Source of the DNA: an uncultured bacterium
Lineage (GTDB): Bacteria; Bacillota_A; Clostridia; Oscillospirales; Oscillospiraceae
NCBI GenBank assembly: GCA_905214605.1
Contig: CAJMMY010000022.1
Location: 1 to 10,458, forward strand
Direction: 5' to 3'
Length of the DNA stretch: 10,458 bases
How positions within the stretch are numbered: position 1 is the stretch's first letter; each line of letters starts with the position of its first letter. Both the position numbers and the translations under genes were made by a program. The notes under the pieces were generated by a model. That model searched no databases and was not told where the DNA came from. It saw only the letters and a list, made by a program, of their open reading frames with translations. Of the stretch, positions 1 through 7,250 are shown piece after piece.

Positions 1-1091
1 GATGGATTGTTGCGCTGCTGTTGCTGATTCTGCTGCCGTGTACAGTTGCTGCCGAGGATTGGACGGAGCAGGCATTGCAGGATAGCGGTGTGAATAAGAT
101 AAAAGCGGGATTGCCGAAAGCGGCGGAGCTGATTCTATCGGATTACGATTTTTTGCAGCCGGGTGACGTAACCAATCTGACGGACCGCATTGAGCAGCTG
201 CTATGGAATGCATTGCGGCAGGAATTTGGCGGAGCGGCTCGGGCGGCGGCAATTCTGCTGGGTTTGGTGATTTTATGCAGCTTGGCCTCATCGTTTTATC
301 CGGACGGGAAAGCGCCTGGGTATGTGACGTTGGGCGGGGTGTTGGCCATTGCGTCGGCAACCGTTGCCGATGCCGGTTCCTTTTTGCAGGCGGGGAGAGA
401 AACCTTGACAGAGCTGCAAAATTTCTCCGCCTTACTGCTGCCATGTTTGGCAAGCGCAGCGGCAGCCGGGGGCGCGGTGGTATCTGCCGGAACGAAATAC
501 GCGGCGGCTATGCTGTGCATGAATGTGCTGCTTACGGTCTGTGTGCAGGCCATTGCGCCGCTGATTGAGGTGTACTTGGCATGTGTCATCGGCAAAGCGG
601 CCTTTGAGAGCAACGCATTGTCTGCAATGGCAAATCTGATTAAGTGGCTGTGCAACACCTGCCTGACCTTTCTGGTGGTGGTTTTTACCGCCTATCTCAG
701 CATTTCCGGATTGATTTCCGCAACGGGGGATATGGTACAGACCCGGTTTGCAAAGGCAGCTATTTCCACGGCTTTGCCGGTGGTCGGAAAAATGGTGTCC
801 GATGCGGCGTCTACGGTGGTTGCGGGCATGGGTTTGGTACGCAATTCCATCGGCGTATTCGGTATGATTGGGGTGGTGTGTTTATGTCTGACGCCGTTTG
901 TTTCCATGGGGATACGGTATCTGCTGTTCAAGGCTGCGGCTGCTGCGGCAACCATCTTCCCGGACCAACGGTTTTCCGGATTGATTGACGACATCGGCTC
1001 CGCATTCGGCATGATGATGGCAATGACCGGAACGGGGGCCTGTATGGTGTTTCTCTCCATTATTTCTTTGATTCAGGCGGTGAGTGTTTGA
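1..1091 (+). CDS. spoIIIAE: Stage III sporulation protein AE (5' end outside window)
   Basis: Polytopic membrane protein of the mother-cell SpoIIIA complex, which with forespore SpoIIQ forms the channel needed for late forespore gene expression. The reading frame is open from base 3 to the left edge, and the first visible residues (WIVALLLLILLPCTVAAED) are the hydrophobic core and probable cleavage site (VAA|ED) of a signal peptide. The true start is therefore probably just upstream, and the TTG at 21 lies inside the signal peptide. About 362 codons are visible, against roughly 400 aa in B. subtilis. After an acidic/amphipathic stretch come about seven hydrophobic segments, for example AAAILLGLVILCSLASSF and the Gly/Ala-rich segment following FPDQRFSG. 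The stop overlaps the spoIIIAF start (TGATG), indicating translational coupling. Identity rests on these features plus the downstream AF-AG-AH order. Confidence 0.93.
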   Translation, partial: WIVALLLLILLPCTVAAEDWTEQALQDSGVNKIKAGLPKAAELILSDYDFLQPGDVTNLTDRIEQLLWNALRQEFGGAARAAAILLGLVILCSLASSFYPDGKAPGYVTLGGVLAIASATVADAGSFLQAGRETLTELQNFSALLLPCLASAAAAGGAVVSAGTKYAAAMLCMNVLLTVCVQAIAPLIEVYLACVIGKAAFESNALSAMANLIKWLCNTCLTFLVVVFTAYLSISGLISATGDMVQTRFAKAAISTALPVVGKMVSDAASTVVAGMGLVRNSIGVFGMIGVVCLCLTPFVSMGIRYLLFKAAAAAATIFPDQRFSGLIDDIGSAFGMMMAMTGTGACMVFLSIISLIQAVSV

Positions 1092-1582
1092 TGCAGGAAT
1101 TTCTTCACAACTGGGTATACGGCGTAGCCTGCGCCGGGGGATTTTGTGCGCTGTGCTTTTATCTATGTCCGGCGGGGCGGGTCAAGCAGGGCTTGCAGAT
1201 GGCTTGCGCCTGCGTGATGCTGTTGGCAATGTTCGCGCCCCTGCGGAAACTGAATCCGGCGGCTTATGGAAAGCATCTTGCCCGGTACCGCACAGAGACT
1301 GCGGCATTGGAAACGGAGAGCGACGCATTGGCAGAAAGATTGAATCGACTGGTCATAGAGCAAGAGTACCGGGAATACATATTGGATAAAGCTGCGGAAA
1401 TCGGACAGCCGCTGACCGATGTGACCGTGCGCGTGCAATGGGATTCGGAGGGGTTCTGGGTGCCCCAAGAGGTCTACTACAGCGCGCCGGATGGAAATGT
1501 GACCCCGGCTTTTCGGGAACTGATGGAAACGGAGCTTGGAATTTCAAAAGAGAGGCAGATTGCAGATGAAACCAACGAATGA
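1091..1582 (+). CDS. spoIIIAF: Stage III sporulation protein AF
   Basis: A 163-residue membrane protein of the SpoIIIA channel complex. ATG at 1091 shares its A with the spoIIIAE stop (TGATG); a TTG one codon earlier is in frame but less likely. Two hydrophobic segments lie at about residues 8-27 and 36-52. The second runs into APLRKLNP, a pattern typical of SpoIIIAF N-termini. A hydrophilic, charged domain (about 60-163) follows, probably a predicted coiled/helical segment and then a small soluble domain. It is shorter than the B. subtilis protein (about 206 aa). It overlaps spoIIIAG by 17 bases. The individual role of AF is poorly defined in the literature, so the assignment relies on position and topology more than on motif detail. 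Confidence 0.88.
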   Translation: MQEFLHNWVYGVACAGGFCALCFYLCPAGRVKQGLQMACACVMLLAMFAPLRKLNPAAYGKHLARYRTETAALETESDALAERLNRLVIEQEYREYILDKAAEIGQPLTDVTVRVQWDSEGFWVPQEVYYSAPDGNVTPAFRELMETELGISKERQIADETNE

Positions 1583-2069
1583 AACGTGGCAGAATTGGAC
1601 CCGGCAGTTTGGAAAATACCGATATGTTTTATTGGTCTTTTTGGTGGGGCTGCTGCTGTTATTGCTTCCGGAGCGAAAGCGGACGGACTCTGTAACGGAG
1701 CCGGCAGCGGAAACGGCACAAGCTGCGCCTGCGGGATTTTCCGTGGAGCGGGAGGAACAGCGGTTGGGCCGGGTGTTATCCGGAATTCGAGGGGCGGGGG
1801 ATTGCAGTGTCTTGCTTGCGGTCGATGCCACAGAGAAAACGGAATTGGCCCGGGATGGAGAGAATACCGTGGTTCTGTCCGGGGGCAGCGGCCGGGAGAG
1901 CACCGTAACGGTTCAGTCGGAGTACCCAACGTATCTGGGAGCGGTGGTGGTCTGTACCGGGGCAGGAGATGTCCGGGTACGGTACGATGTGCTGAATGCA
2001 GTGATGTCCTATACGGGGCTAACCTCGGACGAAATTTCAATTTGCGTCGGTAATACATCAAATTCATAG
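1566..2069 (+). CDS. spoIIIAG: Stage III sporulation protein AG
   Basis: A 167-residue single-pass membrane protein. In B. subtilis, SpoIIIAG forms a large ring in the intermembrane space through a domain related to the ring-building motif of secretion-system proteins (YscJ/FliF type). A short cytoplasmic N-terminus precedes one transmembrane helix at about residues 19-36 (YVLLVFLVGLLLLLLP). A low-complexity linker rich in Ala/Glu/Thr follows, then the ring domain with the family-typical segment around GIRGAGDCSVLLAVDATE and a C-terminal VRYDVLNAVMSYTGL helix. The ATG at 1566 is preferred over the in-frame TTG at 1536 because AGAGG at about 1551 is suitably placed and the earlier start would add ten residues not expected before the helix. 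It is shorter than the B. subtilis protein (about 229 aa). It overlaps spoIIIAF by 17 bases. Confidence 0.9.
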   Translation: MKPTNETWQNWTRQFGKYRYVLLVFLVGLLLLLLPERKRTDSVTEPAAETAQAAPAGFSVEREEQRLGRVLSGIRGAGDCSVLLAVDATEKTELARDGENTVVLSGGSGRESTVTVQSEYPTYLGAVVVCTGAGDVRVRYDVLNAVMSYTGLTSDEISICVGNTSNS

Positions 2070-2081
2070 GGAGTCAATTGT

Positions 2082-2642
2082 ATGAACAAAGTCAAACGGA
2101 ATGTGGTCGCAATCACCGTGCTGCTGTTTGTCTGTGCGGCGGTCTATCTGAACTGGTCTTACAACAACCGTTGGGGGACCGCGGAAACGGAGCGGGTGAG
2201 TGCAGAGGATGCAGCAATGGCGGAGGCAGATGCAAAATACGAGGCGAGCGTAGGCTTGGAGAACAGCGAGGATACGCAGCCGGTTTCTTCCTATTTTGCC
2301 TCGGCGCGTCTGACCCGTCAGCAGGCGCGGGATGACGCACTGAGTCTGCTGGAGAAGGCGGTGGATTCCGAGTACGCATCGCAGGAAACCATTGATTCCG
2401 CCATGAGCGCCATTTCTGCCATGGCAACGGATTCCCTGACGGAAACCCAGATTGAGAACACCTTAATTGCCAAGGACTATGCCGATTGCGTGGTGATGAT
2501 TGGTGATGACGGCGTAACCGTTACGGTTCCGGCACCGGTGGAAGGCTTGAGCGTGGACGCTGTGGCGCGCATTACGGATACCATTTTGGCGGACACAAAT
2601 TTTACCATGGACCAGATTCATATTATCGAAATCAAAGAGTAA
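2082..2642 (+). CDS. spoIIIAH: Stage III sporulation protein AH
   Basis: A 186-residue mother-cell protein. In B. subtilis its extracellular domain binds forespore SpoIIQ across the intermembrane space to form the channel core. One transmembrane helix (about residues 7-25, VVAITVLLFVCAAVYLNWSY) follows a short basic N-terminus (MNKVKR). An acidic linker leads to the domain from about residue 65, with family-like segments such as SYFASARLTRQQARDDAL, METQIENTL-type helices, and DCVVMIGDDGVTVTVPAP followed by the C-terminal ILADTNFTMDQIHIIEIK. AGGGAG at 2068-2073, overlapping the spoIIIAG stop, serves as ribosome binding site. It is the last gene of the spoIIIA operon and is followed by a strong terminator. 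Confidence 0.95.
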   Translation: MNKVKRNVVAITVLLFVCAAVYLNWSYNNRWGTAETERVSAEDAAMAEADAKYEASVGLENSEDTQPVSSYFASARLTRQQARDDALSLLEKAVDSEYASQETIDSAMSAISAMATDSLTETQIENTLIAKDYADCVVMIGDDGVTVTVPAPVEGLSVDAVARITDTILADTNFTMDQIHIIEIKE

Positions 2643-2646
2643 GCGG

Positions 2647-2700
2647 CTGCCCCGGATTCTTTTCAGACTTTGGAAGAATCCGGGGCGGATTTCTTGCGAT
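2647..2700 (+). terminator. Intrinsic terminator closing the spoIIIA operon
   Basis: Five bases after the spoIIIAH stop, CCCCGGATTCTT (2650-2661) and AAGAATCCGGGG (2674-2685) form a perfect 12-bp stem. It extends to 15 bp (2647-2661 with 2674-2688) with one G-T wobble, around a 12-base loop. The downstream sequence is T-rich (TTTCTTGCGATTTTTT), though the first T run is a few bases from the stem. It should separate sporulation transcription from the housekeeping operon that follows. Confidence 0.85.
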
Positions 2701-2723
2701 TTTTTCTTTCCTTTTCCGGGAAT

Positions 2724-2740
2724 CTGTGCTATAATACCAT
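2724..2740 (+). promoter_or_regulatory. Extended -10 promoter for the asp23-nusB-xseAB-ispA-rarA operon
   Basis: TGCTATAAT (2727-2735) is a perfect extended -10 element (TGnTATAAT). The position 17 bases upstream (2707-2712, TTTCCT) matches TTGACA poorly, consistent with an extended -10 promoter that needs little -35 contact. It lies between the spoIIIA terminator and the asp23 start, leaving a 5' leader of roughly 55-60 bases. This is the only good promoter seen before the seven-gene run. The start site is inferred. Confidence 0.7.
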
Positions 2741-2798
2741 CGATTTATTTTATGCAGTAAAAATTACTCAATGATATAGACCAATCGGAGGTACAAGC

Positions 2799-3161
2799 AT
2801 GGCGGAAAATTATATTACGCGTGTGGAAGAAGGCGGCAGCATCAACATCTCTGACGATGTGATTGCGACCATGGTAAAGCTGGCTGTTCAGGAAGTGGAC
2901 GGCGTGGCAGCAATGGCCGTAACGGCCGGTCCTGCAGTGGCAGACTTGTTGGGCATCAAGAGCTCTGCAAAGGGCATTAAGGTGCAGTTTACAGAGGATA
3001 CAGTCATCATCGACGTGGTGATTATGGTGAAATACGGCTGCAATATTCTCAGCGTTGCCAAGAATATTCAGGAAGCGGGGCTGAATGCCGTGCAGGCTAT
3101 GACCGGTATTGACCAGGTGACCGTCAATGTACACGTTTCCGGCGTGGCATTTGAAAAGTAA
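2799..3161 (+). CDS. Asp23/Gls24 family envelope stress response protein (YqhY-like)
   Basis: A 120-residue Asp23/Gls24 family (DUF322) protein. The N-terminal strand-helix signature ITRVEEGGSINISDDVIATM leads into KLAVQEVDGVAAM, the usual 'I.DEVI..IA..A..EV.GV' pattern. A KGIKVQFTEDTVIIDVVIMVKYG strand pair and a C-terminal MTGIDQVTVNVHVSGVAF complete the small alpha/beta domain. No signal peptide or transmembrane helix is seen. Position immediately before nusB matches B. subtilis yqhY, whose product has been linked to acetyl-CoA carboxylase homeostasis; here accB and accC are not beside it. A strong GGAGG (2787-2791) sits seven bases before the ATG. It is the first gene of the operon, 17 bases upstream of nusB. 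The family call is firm; the cellular role is uncertain. Confidence 0.9.
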   Translation: MAENYITRVEEGGSINISDDVIATMVKLAVQEVDGVAAMAVTAGPAVADLLGIKSSAKGIKVQFTEDTVIIDVVIMVKYGCNILSVAKNIQEAGLNAVQAMTGIDQVTVNVHVSGVAFEK

Positions 3162-3178
3162 GCGCGGAGGAAAGTGGA

Positions 3179-3655
3179 ATGACAAGATCAGCAGCCCGGG
3201 AAATCGCAGTACGTCTGTGCTTTTCCGCAGAAATGATGGATAACGGAACTGACAACGCAGCGGACGTTGCCCCCGTGGATTTTGTGGGTGATTTCTTTGA
3301 GCCGGAGCACTATGCAACGCTGGGCAAGGAAGACGCGCTGTATGCAGAGCGTCCCACGGAAGAGCAGATGAATTATATCCGGAATCTGGTGTCTCTGGTA
3401 ACGGAGCATCAGGAAGAATTGGACGGTCATATCAGCCGTCACGCAAAGGGTTGGAGTCTGAACCGCATTTCCAGAGTCTCTCTGGCGGTGATGCGCTGCG
3501 CAATTTGCGAGATTCTGTATCTGGATGATGTGCCTACCGCAACCGCAATCGATGAGGCCGTGGAAATTGCAAAGCGCTATGAAGAGCCGGAAACGGTCAG
3601 CTTTATCAACGGTGTGCTGGGCGGCTTTGTCCGGGAGAACCGGGAGCAGGCATGA
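3179..3655 (+). CDS. nusB: Transcription antitermination factor NusB
   Basis: NusB is an all-helical RNA-binding protein that, with NusE (S10), binds boxA RNA and promotes processive transcription of rRNA operons. The N-terminus (TRSAAREIAVRLCFSAEM) carries the family's arginine-rich first helix. The C-terminal half shows ISRVSLAVMRCAICEILYLD, the PTATAIDEAVEIAKRY segment and FINGVLGGFVRE, all hallmarks of NusB. At 158 residues it is slightly longer than the usual 130-145; the extra length lies in the acidic stretch at about residues 28-60. GGAGG at 3166-3170 precedes the ATG. Its stop overlaps the xseA start as ATGA (3652-3655), so the two are probably translationally coupled. In B. subtilis folD lies between nusB and xseA; it is absent here. 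Confidence 0.96.
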   Translation: MTRSAAREIAVRLCFSAEMMDNGTDNAADVAPVDFVGDFFEPEHYATLGKEDALYAERPTEEQMNYIRNLVSLVTEHQEELDGHISRHAKGWSLNRISRVSLAVMRCAICEILYLDDVPTATAIDEAVEIAKRYEEPETVSFINGVLGGFVRENREQA

Positions 3656-4866
3656 CAGCCATGCAAACCTTTACGGTCAGTGAACTCAATACAAGAATTG
3701 CCGGACTTTTGGACGCTGACCCCGTCCTGAGTTCGGTCTGCGTCCGGGGGGAGTTATCGAATTACAAGATATATCCCTCCGGTCATCATTATTTCACCCT
3801 AAAAGATGCAGCCAGCACCATCAGCTGCGTGATGTTCAAATCCAGTGCCTCTCGTCTGCGGTTCCGTCCGGAAAGCGGCATGAGTGTTCTGGCGGCAGGC
3901 CGGGTGCAGGTGTATCAGCGGGACGGGAAGTACCAGCTTTACTGCTCCCAACTGATTCCGGAGGGCGTCGGCGACTTGCAGGTGGCTTTTGAACAGTTGA
4001 AGGCTAAACTGGGCGGCGAGGGCCTGTTTGACCCGGACCACAAAAAACCGCTGCCGGAGGTGCCGGAGCGCATTGCGGTGGTTACTTCATCTGCCGGAGC
4101 TGCGGTGCATGATATCATTCGGATTCTGCGCCGCCGCTGGCCGATGGCCAAGGTTCTGCTGCTGCCGGTACGGGTGCAGGGCGCGGAGGCACCGGCAGAA
4201 ATTGTAGGCGCCATTCGATACTGCAATACCCATAAGCTGGCGGACGTGATGATTGTCGGTCGGGGCGGCGGCTCCATAGAGGATTTGTGGGCATTTAACG
4301 ATGAACGGGTTGCCCGGGCGATTTATGCCTCAAAAATCCCGGTAATTTCCGCGGTGGGGCATGAGCCGGACGTTACCATTTCCGACTATGTGGCCGATGC
4401 CCGGGCATCTACGCCCTCCAACGCGGCGGAAATTGCCGTGCCGGACCGGTTGGAAGAGCGGGACCGACTGATGGGAGCGCAGATTCGTCTGGCGCAGACC
4501 ATGCAGCAGAAATTGAATCGTCAGCGGACCCACTTGGAGGATTTATCCGCTCGCCGGGTGCTTTCGGTGCCCACGGCATATATCGACACCAAACGTATGG
4601 AATTGGACCATGAGCGGGACCGTCTGATTGCGGTGTCGGAGAAGGTTCTCTCCGCAAAGCACCGTGAATTTGCAACCTATGCGGCAAAATTAGATACGCT
4701 CAGTCCCTTAAAGGTTTTGGCCCGGGGATATTCCGTGGTCCAGAATCAGGCGGGGCAAACGGTGCTTTCCGCGGAAGAGGTTTCCGTGGGAGAAACCGTC
4801 AAAATTCAACTCAATCGCGGCCGATTGACGTGCTGCGTGGAAGAGAAGGTGGAGGAACATGGCTAA
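3652..4866 (+). CDS. xseA: Exodeoxyribonuclease VII large subunit
   Basis: Catalytic subunit of exonuclease VII, which with several XseB copies degrades single-stranded DNA in both directions to oligonucleotides. The N-terminal OB-fold DNA-binding domain spans about residues 6-105 (VRGELSNYKIYPSGHHYFTLKD region). The catalytic domain shows IAVVTSSAGAAVHDIIRIL (about 141-159), the glycine motif GRGGGSIEDLWAFNDE (203-218) and PVISAVGHEPDVTISDYVAD (230-249), followed by RASTPSNAAE. The family more often has GHETD where this protein has GHEPD. A long helical region (about 265-350) and the closing PLKVLARGYSVV segment follow. At 404 residues it is about 45 shorter than the E. coli/B. subtilis proteins, apparently in the helical tail. 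ATG 3652 overlaps the nusB stop; an in-frame ATG at 3661 is an alternative. It overlaps xseB by eight bases. Confidence 0.97.
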   Translation: MTAMQTFTVSELNTRIAGLLDADPVLSSVCVRGELSNYKIYPSGHHYFTLKDAASTISCVMFKSSASRLRFRPESGMSVLAAGRVQVYQRDGKYQLYCSQLIPEGVGDLQVAFEQLKAKLGGEGLFDPDHKKPLPEVPERIAVVTSSAGAAVHDIIRILRRRWPMAKVLLLPVRVQGAEAPAEIVGAIRYCNTHKLADVMIVGRGGGSIEDLWAFNDERVARAIYASKIPVISAVGHEPDVTISDYVADARASTPSNAAEIAVPDRLEERDRLMGAQIRLAQTMQQKLNRQRTHLEDLSARRVLSVPTAYIDTKRMELDHERDRLIAVSEKVLSAKHREFATYAAKLDTLSPLKVLARGYSVVQNQAGQTVLSAEEVSVGETVKIQLNRGRLTCCVEEKVEEHG

Positions 4867-5092
4867 AAAAATGACCTATGAGCAGTCCGTTCAGCGTTTG
4901 GACGAGATTGTGCGGAGTATGGAACAGGGCGATGCAACGTTGAGCGAATCGCTGAAACTGTTTGAGGAAGGTGCAGCGCTCATCGCTTCCTGCACGAAAA
5001 TGTTGGACGAGGCGGAGCAAAAGGTTGTAAAACTGAAAAAAGGCATGGACGGCGAGCCTATTGAAGAACCGTTTGAGGATGTGGAAGTATGA
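4859..5092 (+). CDS. xseB: Exodeoxyribonuclease VII small subunit
   Basis: A 77-residue small subunit of exonuclease VII, which binds the long helical arm of XseA. The sequence follows the family pattern: MTYEQSVQRLDEIVRSMEQG, then TLSESLKLFEEGAALIASC and an amphipathic helix ending EQKVVKL. This is a two-helix hairpin, and the length is normal. GGAGG at 4851-4855, inside the end of xseA, precedes the ATG at 4859, which overlaps the xseA stop by eight bases. Its own stop overlaps the ispA start (ATGA, 5089-5092). The acidic tail (EPIEEPFEDVEV) is typical of clostridial homologues. Confidence 0.97.
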   Translation: MAKKMTYEQSVQRLDEIVRSMEQGDATLSESLKLFEEGAALIASCTKMLDEAEQKVVKLKKGMDGEPIEEPFEDVEV

Positions 5093-5964
5093 CAGTTTCT
5101 GAAAGAATGCAGGACTATAAACAGCGGGTGGAGGCTTATTTGGACGGCGCATTTGTGCAGCCAGATGCCCCCTATGAAACGCTGCTGAAGGCCATGCGGT
5201 ATAGTCTGCTTGCCGGCGGCAAGCGGCTGCGCCCGGCATTGGTACTGGAATTTTGCCGGGTGTGCGGCGGTGATGTGACTGCGGCAATGCCCGTTGCCTG
5301 CGGTGTGGAAATGCTGCATACCTATTCTTTGATTCACGATGATTTGCCCTGCATGGACAATGACGAGCTCCGCCGGGGCAAGCCCACCAATCATGTGGTG
5401 TTCGGTGAATTTACCGCTACATTGGCGGGAGACGCGCTGCAAGCGGAGGCATTTGCCTCTGTGCTGTCGGCAAAATTGCCGGACAAAGCCTTGGCGCGCT
5501 GCGCCCGGGCATTGGCGGAGGCAGCGGGAGCCAACGGCATCTGCGGCGGTCAGCAGTTGGATATGGACGGTGAAGGCAAGGCACTGACGGAACAGCAGCT
5601 GATGGAAATTCATGCCCGGAAAACCGCTGCGCTGATTCGCGGAGCTTGCCTAATGGGCGTTTACGCCGCCGATGGAACTGCCGAGCAGGAGCAGGCGGCA
5701 ATAGAGTATGCCAATGCATTGGGCCTGGCATTCCAGATTCGCGACGATATGCTGGACGTACTGAGCACCGCGGAGGAGTTGGGCAAAACCATTGGCTCCG
5801 ATGCGGAAGAGGGCAAGACAACGTTTATGACCCTGTACGGCGCGGAAGAATGTGAGCGCCGGGTATTGGCATTGACGGAGCAGGCAAAACAAGCGGTGTC
5901 TGTCTTTGAAGATTCTGAATTTTTGGCGGCACTGGCGGATAATATGGCGGTTCGCCGGAACTGA
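5089..5964 (+). CDS. ispA: Polyprenyl (farnesyl) diphosphate synthase
   Basis: Condenses isopentenyl diphosphate with DMAPP/GPP to make farnesyl diphosphate, the precursor of undecaprenyl phosphate and other isoprenoids. All hallmark motifs of a bacterial short-chain trans-prenyltransferase are visible: LLAGGKRLRP (about residues 40-49), the first Asp-rich motif HDDLPCMDND (83-92; D84, D85, D90), GKPTNH, GGQQLDM (153-159), IHARKTAALI and the second Asp-rich motif FQIRDDMLD (215-223). LGKTIGSDAEEGKTTF follows. Length 291 aa is normal. The ATG overlaps the xseB stop by four bases. In many Firmicutes dxs follows ispA; here rarA follows after about 20 bases. Product chain length (C15 versus C20) cannot be proven from motifs alone, but gene context favours FPP synthase. 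Confidence 0.95.
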   Translation: MTVSERMQDYKQRVEAYLDGAFVQPDAPYETLLKAMRYSLLAGGKRLRPALVLEFCRVCGGDVTAAMPVACGVEMLHTYSLIHDDLPCMDNDELRRGKPTNHVVFGEFTATLAGDALQAEAFASVLSAKLPDKALARCARALAEAAGANGICGGQQLDMDGEGKALTEQQLMEIHARKTAALIRGACLMGVYAADGTAEQEQAAIEYANALGLAFQIRDDMLDVLSTAEELGKTIGSDAEEGKTTFMTLYGAEECERRVLALTEQAKQAVSVFEDSEFLAALADNMAVRRN

Positions 5965-5983
5965 TTGCAGGGAGTGAATGCCG

Positions 5984-7249
5984 ATGTACAGACCATTAGC
6001 CGATGAACTGCGGCCGAAAACACTGGACGATGTGGTGGGGCAGCGGCACATTCTGGGTCCGGACGGGTTGCTCCGCCGAATCGTAGATTCCGGTCAGATT
6101 CCCAATATGGTTTTCTACGGTCCCTCCGGAACGGGAAAGACCACCGTAGCCAGTATCATTGCGGCGCAGACCAACCGCACTTTGCGGAAACTGAACGCCA
6201 CCACGGCGGGAATTTCCGATATCCGCCAGATTATCAGCGAGCTGGATACCATGCTCACCCCAGGCGGGGTGCTGCTGTATCTGGACGAGATTCAGTATTT
6301 CAATAAAAAACAGCAGCAATCCCTACTGGAATTCATTGAAGACGGACGGATTACGCTGATTGCCTCTACCACCGAGAACCCCTATTTTTACGTTTATAAT
6401 GCATTGCTCAGCCGGAGTACCGTGTTTGAATTCAAGCAGGTGCCGGCGAAAGAAATCGAACGGGCGGTTACCCGGGCGGTAGGCATTATGGAGCAGCGCA
6501 GCGAGCTGCCGGTGACGGTGGAAGAGGGCGTTGTGCCCACCATTGCCATGAGCTGCGGCGGAGATGTGCGGAAATCCCTGAATGCGGTGGAATTGTTGTT
6601 TTCCTCTGCCCGACAGAAAGAGGGAAAACTGCTGCTGACCGTGGAAGATGCCAAAGCGGTGGCGCAGAAAAGCGCCATGCGCTATGACAAAGAGGGCGAT
6701 GACCATTATGACATTCTCTCGGCGCTGATGAAGTCTCTTCGTGGCTCGGACCCGGACGCGGCATTGCATTATCTGGGTCGGTTGTTGGAGTCGGGGGATT
6801 TGCCCGCTGCCTGCCGGAGAATTCTGTGCTCGGTCTGTGAAGATGTGGGTCTGGCATATCCCCAGGCAATTCCCATTGTGAAAGCCTGCGTGGATTCCGC
6901 TTTGATGCTTGGTCTTCCGGAGGCGCGGCTGCCCTTGGCAGATGCGGTGCTGCTGATTGCCACGGCGCCGAAATCCAATTCCGGTGTGATGGGCATTGAT
7001 GATGCCTTGGTGGACATTCGAGCCGGCAAAACCGGTCCGATTCCCAGACAGCTGCAAAACGTCCATGCCGACGGCACCGGATTTGAACGGGAGCAAGGGT
7101 ATCTGTACCCGCATAATTTCCCGGGACATTGGGTGCAGCAGCAGTATTTGCCGGACGAATTGAAATCCGCTCATTACTATCAGCCCGGTCCCAACAAAAC
7201 GGAGCAGGCGGCGGTAGCCTACTGGAAGAAAGTCAAAGGAGAGGATTAA
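5984..7249 (+). CDS. rarA: Replication-associated recombination protein RarA (MgsA) AAA+ ATPase
   Basis: A 421-residue AAA+ clamp-loader-like ATPase (RarA/MgsA/WRNIP1 family) acting at stalled replication forks. Visible elements are PLADELRPKTLDDVVGQ at the N-terminus, Walker A GPSGTGKT (46-53), Walker B LLYLDEIQ (D101, E102), sensor-1 STTENPYF (128-135) and the arginine-finger region LLSRS (R144). The C-terminal tetramerisation domain follows with YDKEGDDHYDILSALMKSLR, GSDPDAALHYLGRLLESGD, CEDVGLAYP and YLYPHNFPGHWVQQQYLP. The common Walker B context DEIHRFNK is replaced by DEIQYFNK. An in-frame ATG at 5978 lies only three bases from AGGGAG (5969-5974), whereas 5984 lies nine bases away and gives the family-like MYRPLAD start; 5984 is preferred. 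It is cotranscribed with ispA and the DUF951 gene. Confidence 0.95.
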   Translation: MYRPLADELRPKTLDDVVGQRHILGPDGLLRRIVDSGQIPNMVFYGPSGTGKTTVASIIAAQTNRTLRKLNATTAGISDIRQIISELDTMLTPGGVLLYLDEIQYFNKKQQQSLLEFIEDGRITLIASTTENPYFYVYNALLSRSTVFEFKQVPAKEIERAVTRAVGIMEQRSELPVTVEEGVVPTIAMSCGGDVRKSLNAVELLFSSARQKEGKLLLTVEDAKAVAQKSAMRYDKEGDDHYDILSALMKSLRGSDPDAALHYLGRLLESGDLPAACRRILCSVCEDVGLAYPQAIPIVKACVDSALMLGLPEARLPLADAVLLIATAPKSNSGVMGIDDALVDIRAGKTGPIPRQLQNVHADGTGFEREQGYLYPHNFPGHWVQQQYLPDELKSAHYYQPGPNKTEQAAVAYWKKVKGED

Positions 7250-7250
7250 A

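Noticed and set aside
1477..2067. 196-codon Pro-rich antisense frame over spoIIIAG
   Set aside because: The Pro/Arg/Ser-rich low-complexity translation is typical of the complement of Gly/Glu-rich coding DNA; there is no RBS.
4891..5613. 240-codon antisense frame over xseB and ispA
   Set aside because: A codon-usage shadow of ispA; it contains the reverse complement of the Asp-rich motifs and no domain of its own.
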